A DNA stretch of 64,000 nucleotides, taken from positions 2,170,001 through 2,234,000 of the forward strand of contig NC_089564.1 of NCBI RefSeq assembly GCF_040115645.1, written 5' to 3'. Made by a program: the position numbers and the translations under genes. This stretch comes from Euwallacea fornicatus. Its lineage: Eukaryota > Arthropoda > Insecta > Coleoptera > Curculionidae. Below, piece by piece: positions 55,981-64,000 of the stretch. Under the pieces are notes generated by a model. That model did no database searches. It was not told where the DNA came from and worked only from the letters and a program-made list of their open reading frames with translations. The stretch's first letter is position 1. Every line of letters begins with the position of its first letter.

Positions 55981-58408
55981 CTATTTCTTGGCCTTGGCCT
56001 TGGCCTTCGCCTCCCGGTCAGCTTTTCTTTGGGCCGCCACGGCTTGCTGTTTTTTTGCACTTAAGTTGTGCCTCTTCGAAAACTTCTGGTTTTTCAAGAA
56101 TTTAGCATCCATCTAAAGAAAATTTAGTTATATTATCCAGGAATCCAAAATACTATACATATCAAATAAACAATAACTGTAAGTGCATTTTTTTGTTCAC
56201 ATGAAATGCGTGTTTTGTTTTATAGATACATGTAACAATGTATTTAACAAGAATTTCTCAAACTTTATCTATCCATTAGATAGAGTTCCTGGCAATTAAG
56301 CTAGTAGAGAAATGAAGCAGCGCCATGTACGTTGATGCAACCTGAGCGATGTACGTATGTGGTTACGTTATTAATAGACAACTGTTTCCTTTCATTGGAG
56401 GTTGTGGAAAAAAAGGAATATGGTTTAAAATTATATTTTGCTTGCAATGAACATGATGATTGTAGCATTTGAAAAAATGTGAAAGAATGTTATTAGAATA
56501 TAAATAAAATTGAAAGTAATTTATGTTCTGAGCGCAGTTCCTTCAAAAATTCTTCAATATATTGGTAACACTTCGACAACTTTTCTTTCTTGGAGAAATC
56601 AACTACCTTGAAGAAGAAATAAAGTGTTCCATTTAAATTGAAAGTTGTTTTAATGTCCTCATATTGAGCCACCTTCATTAATTTACGCATTCTTTCAATT
56701 AATTTCAATCATATTCAAGAAATGAATTATTACTTTTGAAAATTCTAATGGTAATTAGAACAATTAGTTAATAATATCATAATTATTCTGAAATTTCGCT
56801 GACAACTCAAAAATTGGTTCGCCTGGATGTTACCAACAAATATTTGTCAACATATACTAGACTACATACACTACATATACTAGACAAATTAATATTTTGA
56901 TTGTTACTCCAGGTGTGAAAGATATTAGAATTAAATATCTAAGACTATCAAGTAGTAGAAACACCACTAATTACTTTGCACTTCTATTTCGCAATAAGTT
57001 ATCACATTCAATGAGGATACCACCCCTCAAGACATTCACCTTGAGATTTAATAAATGCCTTTTTTCTACTACATTTCATTGGATTTAATATCTTATTTAT
57101 ATTACATCTCTAGCCTTAAATTGTTCTCTCCACTACTAAAGGGTTTTCATATATAGGATGTCTCAGAAACGTTGTATCAAACTTTAAAAAGTTATAGGGA
57201 ACACTGAGGTGAGCAATTTTTGCATAGAAATCCCTTGTCAAAAATGAGCCATAATAGCTCTAAAATCATTTTTATTCAAAAGACTTCAATATACAACTTA
57301 ACTAAATAGAATAAAAACAAACGAAATAATTGTTTTGTCTGCTGATACAATATGGAATGATCACAATCTTAATACCGCATGGATTGAAACTCATCAAAAC
57401 TGATTTACTTTTAACGTGCGAGCTAGTATTGTCGACGAATTTTTAATTGACCCAGTTCTGCTTCCACCTTGGCCAAATGGTAACAACTACCTAAATTTAT
57501 TATTTATTAAATTTTAAATTTTCTGCAAGATGTACTTCCAGAGTTATGAGACAATACCCTCATTCCTGTGGGTATACGAAATAGAATACAGTTCGAACAT
57601 GAAGGTACACATGTACATTCTGACCGTACTGTGCAAATCTTCTAAATCACCATTTTTATAGATGGTGGGTTAGACAAGACAGACCTATTAAGTGGCCAGC
57701 GTGAAGTCCCAATTTATATAAAAAGATTGTGGATTGTAATTTTGAACCTGTATTATAATTTTGTGATATTATCTTTAATAAAAGTAAAGTATGGAAACCT
57801 TTTGGTACCTTTGAACTAACTTCACGTTTTTTGAACAAAAATTATTATGAAGCCAAAATGGCTCATTTGGCTAGGAGCTTCTATGCAAATTGCATGCAAT
57901 TGTTTATCATACTGACCATTATAATTTATTTAAAATTGGAACATTTTTAAGGAATACCCTATATATTAAATGTTTCTAAATATGTACTGTGTAATATCAT
58001 TAATTTATATTTAACCTATAATTATCTAAAACATATCAGTATAGATACATTATAACAAATATAAAGAATGTATTATCTTATACTTTTTATATATTTTATG
58101 CTTGCATACTGATGACTTGTGCAAGATGAATGTTAAGATACATCGAAGATAAATAATACAAATTTACTTAAAACATGCTTCTAATATTTTAAGGGCTACT
58201 TAAGTATTTTTCTTATGATTGCAACAAAAAAATACTCCATAAACTTACCCCTAACGTGGATTCATGTAAAAATTTCTTGGGTTTTTTGATGCCATTTCTG
58301 TGGGCTTTGCGATCTAAAACAAAATTAAAATAAGTAGCGTCTAATGGTTTGAGAAATTATTTATTACATACTTTGATTGTGATTTGTATGATTCTTTGAC
58401 TTTGCCAT
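55981..58408 (-). CDS. RpL29: 60S ribosomal protein L29 (eL29)
   Basis: Small basic protein of the large cytosolic ribosomal subunit. Three coding exons (58408-58372, 58313-58249, 56112-55981) join to 77 aa, the usual insect length. The N-terminus MAKSKNHTNHNQNRKAHRNG is the hallmark of eL29, followed by IKKPKKFLHESTLGMDAKF, KFSKRHNLSAKK and a repetitive tail KAKAKAKK. All three exons have consensus splice borders (GTATGT and GTAAGT donors). Intron 2 is 2.1 kb and contains a mariner-like relic. A T-rich acceptor-like site (TTTACTTACATTTGCAG, at about 58456) suggests an additional 5' UTR exon upstream, a common arrangement in ribosomal protein genes. Confidence 0.96.
56493..56708 (-). CDS. Unrecognised ORF nested in RpL29 intron 2
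   Basis: A 71-codon frame on the same strand as RpL29, MKLIERMRKLMKVAQYEDI and later VVDFSKKEKLSKCYQYIEE. The sequence is charged, well balanced and free of low-complexity runs, unlike most chance ORFs here, but I recognise no family. No poly(A) hexamer or clear splice sites flank it. It might be a fragment of a retrocopied or nested gene, or noise. Confidence 0.25.
   Translation of the reverse strand: MKLIERMRKLMKVAQYEDIKTTFNLNGTLYFFFKVVDFSKKEKLSKCYQYIEEFLKELRSEHKLLSILFIF
57156..57962 (+). mobile_element. Mariner-like transposon relic in RpL29 intron 2
   Basis: The ends are ATAGGATGTCTCAGAAA (57156) and, inverse, TTAAGGAATACCCTATAT. Inside, the plus strand carries a broken transposase. From about 57420 it reads ...IVDEFLIDPVLLPPWPNGNNYLNLL, followed by frameshifted QFEHEGTHVHS-like sequence (compare F-Q-H-D-G-A-P-A-H) and a block R-W-W-V-R-Q-D-R-P-I-K-W-P-A-stop-S-P-N-L near 57660-57720, which equals RWIGRGGPIxWPARSPDL. 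The copy has stops and is inactive. Confidence 0.75.
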
Positions 58409-59500
58409 GATCTCAGCTACGTTTTCTGAGTACGAGGGTCCAAAACTCTCAAACTGCAAATGTAAGTAAATAGGTTAGTTAGGAAGTTCACTTAAAAAAG
58501 TCATTTTATTTTAGTAATATAAATTAAAATTGATACTCTATGAAATCTTTCACATTTAAACATGAAAATTAATTAAATAAGTTCACAGATTATTTAAAAA
58601 AAAAGAGATTTCCTTTAAAAATATTGGAAATCTAATTCGTCATTACCTTCGAAAACCTTTGGAAGAACTAGAGAGGGAGGTATATTGACATCGACACTTT
58701 TCGACTCTCAGATATTTGTATCGAGAAGGTAATCATTCTTAAGTTGCCAAAAAATAGGAGAAGAATACGAGTGGAATCTAAATTAATAGAGATTCGTCAA
58801 TCTTTCTAATAGCATTATATAAGAAGGGAACCAAAAACTAAATGTGAGGATTATTACATAAATATACATATATATATATATTAATATATACATAATCTAC
58901 ATTTAAAACCTCTACTCTCGATTTGTTTTAGAAATTCAAGAATGGTGTATCGTGTTCTATTTTATCGGAATATGTAACAGCGTAAATAATATTTTTAGCG
59001 ACGTTAATTAGTTAAAAAATGTAATTGGCCCTTTTAACTAGACAACTAATTTCATTCGATCATATGTAGCTATAGAATCGAACCTATTATGCGGATAATA
59101 AAAATACATACTAAAGTTTGAACTGGTCAAAATCGCATGTCGATATCTTTGTTTTTATTATTGCGAAGAAAAATAGAGACAAGAGAACGCGTTAAAGAAC
59201 AAGAAACCAATATACCAGTAGATTGTAGATTTCTAAGTAGCCCTGGTATTTGTTTATAGTACGATATGATGATATGAGCACTTTTCTATTTGGTAACTTC
59301 TCGATTCAAAATCGTAAAAAATATAGCGAAAATAAGGATTTAGGAACCTCCCTGATGAATAACGTACCGTAAATTATTATCATTGTCACTGTTTATGCAC
59401 AAATCTCTGTACCAAAAATCGGTCAACTTCTAGTACTTCTGGCTAAAGTGTTGTGTTGTAATAAAGAATATGTTTCAATGAAATTGGATATGGAACTGGA
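58409..59500. promoter_or_regulatory. Divergent intergenic region between RpL29 and ATP9
   Basis: The start codons of RpL29 (minus) and ATP9 (plus) are about 1.1 kb apart and face away from each other. It holds a probable RpL29 5' UTR splice acceptor near 58456, a possible non-coding first exon around 58650-58690 (pyrimidine-rich on the minus strand, followed by a GTAATG donor-like site), and an AT dinucleotide-rich run at 58861-58893. Confidence 0.5.
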
Positions 59501-62500
59501 ATGGAATATCCCCTTCAAGACTTTGATATAGAGGAAGAAACCGATTTTCTTCTGGGTAATACAAGTCATGGGAATTATGACATGGATGTCCACACAGCAA
59601 AGAATAATCGCAATCCAGTAAGAAAAAGGACATTAGGTAGTGTTCTATGCAGGTGAGTTTTAAGCATCGGGTGTCAAGTATTTGATTTTTTTCAAGAACA
59701 TTTTTTTAAATATCCAAATCATTATATAGTCTTAATGATAATAAAACTGGTGTACTTCTGCTTTGATTCTACACATTATAGCCTATATAAAACTACAAAA
59801 ATTAGATGTGATGCATGCTTTAGACTCTGTGTGATTATTATTATTACTTAGATAAATATTAATTCCTAAGGTAATTCTTTAAAGAAAGTTATAATATGAA
59901 CAAAAATGTGGCACTTTGCGCTACATAACTTAAATAAACCCAATACTACAGATCAATCGCAGATCCAGGTTATGTAATCATGTCTTCAGTTACTAAATTA
60001 GTCACACTGTCTTCAGCAATCGACATTAGAGTAATAAAATAAATTGTTATGTCCTTTGATGTGTTGCCAGTCCAGGTTCTGCATTCTAATTTCATTTTAA
60101 TATAAAAACAATTGTGTTACTTTATAATTTAATAAAAAGTAACAAAGATGATGTACAGATATGCAAGTATAAAGTGTGTTTTCACTTAATAGATCAATCT
60201 TCATTCACATATTTCTTCCAGAAATATATTACTATTTTGCCAAATTTACCTTATATGAAAGTTACTAATTTTGATACACAGGAGGTCAAAAAGTTTCAGT
60301 TATTTATTCCAATTTTGCATATAGCTCTAATGGTTTTTAAGATATTTAACTAAAGTTTGGACATAAAAATATCCATTTGACTTTACTTGAATTGACAGAT
60401 TAAGTATACATTATCCAGTAGTAAAGGCGATGACCGTCATAAACTACGTAATTTCATTGCCAACCCTTCACCTTCAAAATATGAAAAGTTTTCAATAAAG
60501 AATTTGTCTCAAAGTAAACAACAATTATGTGGATAACTTAGGACATTGTGGCAAATTTGTCCTATGTTTGTTTCCACATTTTTACTTTACCATCCTTATA
60601 AGAAATGCTGAATTTATCATACAGGTAGAAACACTCCTGAATTTCAGTGTTATAAAGTGCGTCGATTTTGGTATTGGACGACCTATAGTATTACATTTTA
60701 TTAATTGATAGTTCTGACTACTAAAGAATTTTAGTGAAAACCGAGTTTTTTGTACTATATTTTTTCAAAATGCTTAGCTTAGCTGAATAACTATACAGTA
60801 AAATACATGGGACAAAAAAATTTCCAAATTGAACAGCAAAGTAGACTTTCTAGAAAAAAAAACAGTCCACTGGTATTAGACTCATCCTATAAATTCTAAT
60901 AACCATTTGGATCAGCTAGCTAAATATGTAGTGGATAGTCAAGCTAAATAAATATTCTGATGACAAAATTTTAATGAAATTTCTCAAAAACTATCATAGC
61001 TATAATTAAAGTAAAAAAGAAAGTAAACTTTGACACCTTGTGTATAAAACCTGTTAACTTTAGTTCAAGACGTATTTAGCCCAGTCATAATATTTTTGAA
61101 GAAATAATATATATGTGGATAAAATTTAGCACTTTAACTCGAAATCATCCTGTATAAATAAACGTGGCAGGTAAATTATTATCGCATTCAATATGTATGT
61201 GAAAGCAAACCGAGCCACTGATGCGATACTTGCAAACACACGGCGGTAATACAAGGTACCACACGCATTATACACATTATAAGGCTACAACTACTTCGAT
61301 ATCGTGAAATCATTATATCGTTGAAATTGAAATTTTATTCATATCAATAAAAAAAATTAACCGTACTCGAGTCAGTGCGGTATATGCTACTTATCACACG
61401 ATTGTCGGTAAATGAAGTTATTGGTAACATTCCGTTAAGTAAAAGGTAACATTTACACAATTGATCGATTGGTTGACTTGCACCGGATTGTTGAATTATG
61501 GAAAACGTTAGTAGAATGGTTGGCGAATCACAACCCTGTATGCTGACAGTGATGGAAATAGCAGTACGTCAGCTATCTTTTTTTGGCAATTGATGTAATA
61601 CGTCATAAGTCAATAAATTACTAATTTTGCGTTTTGCTTTATTTCATAAAATAAAAAGTTGTTCATACGTTAAAGTTTAATTTTCCACATATATATATTG
61701 TGTCCCAGTTAAACATGTAAGAAATATATTTGCCAGATTACGAAAAGAACATCTTCCATTGTAATTGATATGGATGGAGAATCTCAGATTACCATAACAA
61801 AAACATCTAAAGAGGACATTCCCCTCATTTCAAAATCTCGAAATAATACATCATTCAGGTAAAGTAATAAAGCATTTGATTTGGTTTAGAAGAAAAAAAT
61901 AATTTGACCCCTTCAAAAATATAAGCAACCAGGAGTGACCTAATTGATTGATCTCTTTATTGCTAAACTTTTGTATTGTTCCACCCACATTTGAGAATTA
62001 TTCAAGTGTGATAATAGTCATAAACCTGTTCAACAAAACAATTATCAGAATTGTTTAAATAGATATTTATGTAATTTGTCAAAAACACATATCAGAGGTT
62101 AGTGAAATTCCATAGTACTTTAGATTTTTTTTTATTCTGCTGTATGATGGAGAAGTTTTGCCTAACATATAAAGAATTGCAGCATTCATTGTTGTTTTCC
62201 ATGGCAGGGCATAAAACTCACCTTTTGTTCCCATATCTAAAAATTGTTTGGGTTAAAAGGGACAAAAACAATTATATATGGATGTGAAAATGTTTTATGC
62301 AAAAGGTGCAAAGAATATTTTTTATTAATTTCATTTTTTTTATATAAAGATAATTACAGTCATGACATTATATTATTTGCATATTTTCTCCAAATTGTAA
62401 GAATTACTCTTGTTGACTCTGTATATTGACGTTTTTTACTAGTGTTAATGTTTAAAAAGTTGGAAAATTAAGCATTTATTAGGTTTTTTTTTTCATTTTT

Positions 62501-64000
62501 AGGCTCAGGGCATAAAAGTCCTGTTTTAGGCAAACAAGTAATTAAATAAATTTAGAGGTCTTGTGATTTTTATGCTTAATTTGTATACACAATTTTATAT
62601 CTTAAGATAAAAAAAAAACATTTTTATTGAAAGCTTACTATAAATTATTTGCTATTCCCATTTTTCTGAAAAAAATTAAGGCATGAGTTTAATAAAAAGC
62701 CACTTTGCTGCAACTCAAACTTTTTAGATGTTATATGACGTTCAAAAATTGCCATATTATAAATATCATTATGTGAAGAAAGTTGAAAATTCAAATAGAG
62801 AACATGATGTTTTCTTAAAAATTTGTAAGAAAAACAAAATTAACAGCTTGTTTACCTGAACTCACACTGCTTGAAAGTTTTAACTGCCAAAAGTACAAAA
62901 ATTGTCATATTTTAAAATGAAAATGGTATGTAATAGATTATATTTAAAAGGAAAAAGTTGAATTGTAGTGCATTTTTTTAAACTACTGGATGTATATAAA
63001 ATTATTGCACTTTATAAATCCACCTAATATAAAACTTTTGATGATTATTTTTCTGCATATATCAGTAGTCTTGCAAAGTACAAGACCTTTTTTTAATGAT
63101 TTATTGTAAGTTGTCATTTACCTATAAACTGACACGTAAATTTTTTTTTTCTAAATGTGGATGTTTATAATAAAACACATTTTAACATAATAAATATGAA
63201 ATTTTAATCTAATGTCTTATAAATATTAAATTTCAATTTTCATATAAACAACCTTATAATACAACTCCAAGACTGGTTTTAATTTTAGTTGCTGGTGCAA
63301 CCTCTTTCGAAGATGTTGTGGCCCCAAGGAACTAAAATCACGAACCATCAATTTGGGGAAAGTTACTACTGGGCAGTTCCCCGCAAATGCCATAAGAAAC
63401 CAGAAATACAATATTATAACTTTCTTGCCCATGGTTCTCTTTCAACAGTTTAAATTTTTTTTAAACTTATATTTTTTGATTATGGCAACCAGTCAATTTG
63501 TTCCTGACATCCGTATTGGATATTTGTATACCTATTGGGGCCCTTTGGTAAGCTTTTGTAGATTTAAAATTTTTGTCATGGATAAGACATATTTTTTTGT
63601 TTTTTAGTGTTTTGTTCTCTTTATCACAATATGTCGAGAAGCCATTGATGACCTCAGAAGACATAAAAGAGATCAAGAGGTTAATAATCAAAAATGTAAA
63701 AGGTTATTAAAAGATAGGAACAAACCTTTTGAAATTGTTGCTGCGCATAAATTAAAGGTAATTTTTGATAGCCATATTTAACTATTTTATGTTGAGTTCT
63801 GGCAATTATAGGTTGGTGATGTAATAATCGTGGACAAAGATGAAAGAGTACCTGCCGATTTAGTGTTATTACGTACATCCGAGAGCAGTGGAACTGTTTT
63901 CGTACGAACCGATCAGCTTGATGGTGAAACCGACTGGAAATTGAGACTTGCAGTTCCAGCAACTCAGAAACTTGCCAGTGACCATCAACTGTATGAAATA
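59501..64000 (+). CDS. P4-type phospholipid flippase-like ATPase, ATP9 class (5' part)
   Basis: Runs off the window. P4-ATPases of the ATP9/Neo1 class act in Golgi and endosomes and need no CDC50 subunit. Exons: 59501-59652 (start MEYPLQDFDIEE), 63289-63547, 63608-63757 and 63812 onward. The joined protein has a Cys-rich lead (CWCNLFRRCC), GKVTTGQFPANAIRNQKYN, the first membrane hairpin (LNLYFLIMATSQFVPDIRI, GYLYTYWGP and the next exon's CFVLFITI), REAIDDLRR, and the actuator region with VGDVIIVDKDERVPADLVL and the signature DQLDGETDWKL. ATP9-type residues (QFKFFLNLYF, TYWGPL) separate it from ATP8/10/11. An extra phase-2 exon at 61737-61858 encodes MDMDGESQITITKTSKED-type sequence but is out of frame after exon 1, so it is probably an alternative first coding exon. 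Confidence 0.93.
60740..60815. repeat. Degenerate copy of the TTAGCTGAAT repeat family
   Basis: GCTTAGCTTAGCTGAATAACTAT followed by CATGGGACAAA resembles the core and end of the family seen at 2470 and 34050. Short and uncertain. It lies in ATP9 intron sequence. Confidence 0.35.
61737..61858 (+). CDS. Alternative 5' coding exon of ATP9
   Basis: From an acceptor-like TTTGCCAG the frame runs to a GTAAAG donor in phase 2, the phase that exon 63289 requires. In that frame ATG codons start DMDGESQITITK or DGESQITITK, and the exon ends SKSRNNTSF. If spliced after the exon at 59501-59652, also phase 2, translation stops within about ten codons, so the two exons should be mutually exclusive. It contains the acidic dileucine-like EDIPLI, recalling the N-terminus of vertebrate ATP9B. 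Its own promoter or noncoding first exon is not resolved. Confidence 0.55.

Noticed and set aside
60114..60353. 79-codon ORF in the ATP9 intron, considered as a missing exon
   Set aside because: No flanking splice consensus, no ATP9 similarity, low complexity; it does not repair the frame between the two 5' exons.
1..64000. tRNA, rRNA or CRISPR arrays
   Set aside because: Scanned for B-box-like GGTTCGAATCC motifs and regularly spaced identical repeats; isolated TTCGAATC matches at about 34962 and 55314 lack a cloverleaf context, and no repeat-spacer array exists.

Overview
The window looks like a piece of an AT-rich insect nuclear genome, most probably a beetle. Genes are split by many short GT-AG introns of about 50-85 bp and a few long repeat-filled introns, intergenic DNA is full of MITE/foldback and Tc1/mariner-type debris, and every recognised gene has its best remembered similarity to animal proteins. 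The beetle assignment is inference; arthropod is much safer.

Layout: 1-15,000 holds no recognised gene, only repeats: a foldback MITE (570-1325), two opposite relics of one mariner-like element (about 1340-2120 and 4830-5740), a nearly full-length dead Tc1 element (7676-9012), and two more foldbacks (9476-10504, 13322-14002). ORC3 lies on the minus strand (15007-21358). Divergent from it is a CD98 heavy chain / SLC3A2 gene (22774-29017, plus). IFT70/TTC30 follows on the minus strand (30327-35563), with a large intron occupied by transposons. At 37397-37845 (minus) is a compact three-exon gene for an unrecognised 107-residue membrane protein with two PPxY motifs. A large gene on the minus strand (40894-53798, 15 exons, about 1415 aa) encodes a multi-cystatin cathepsin F precursor. 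RpL29 (55981-58408, minus) follows, and the window ends inside an ATP9-type P4-ATPase (59501 to beyond 64000, plus).

The genes do not form a pathway or operon. They are ordinary single-gene eukaryotic loci: replication origin licensing (ORC3), amino-acid transporter chaperoning (CD98hc), ciliary transport (IFT70), lysosomal/secreted proteolysis with built-in inhibitors (cathepsin F), translation (RpL29), and endosome/Golgi lipid flipping or trafficking (ATP9). The most promising leads are the small PPxY membrane protein, the basic cleavage sites and mixed intact/degenerate cystatins in the cathepsin F precursor, two frame-incompatible 5' exons of ATP9 that each carry an acidic dileucine motif, and two GC-AG introns. 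I found no CRISPR, operon-like system, clear tRNA or viral gene.
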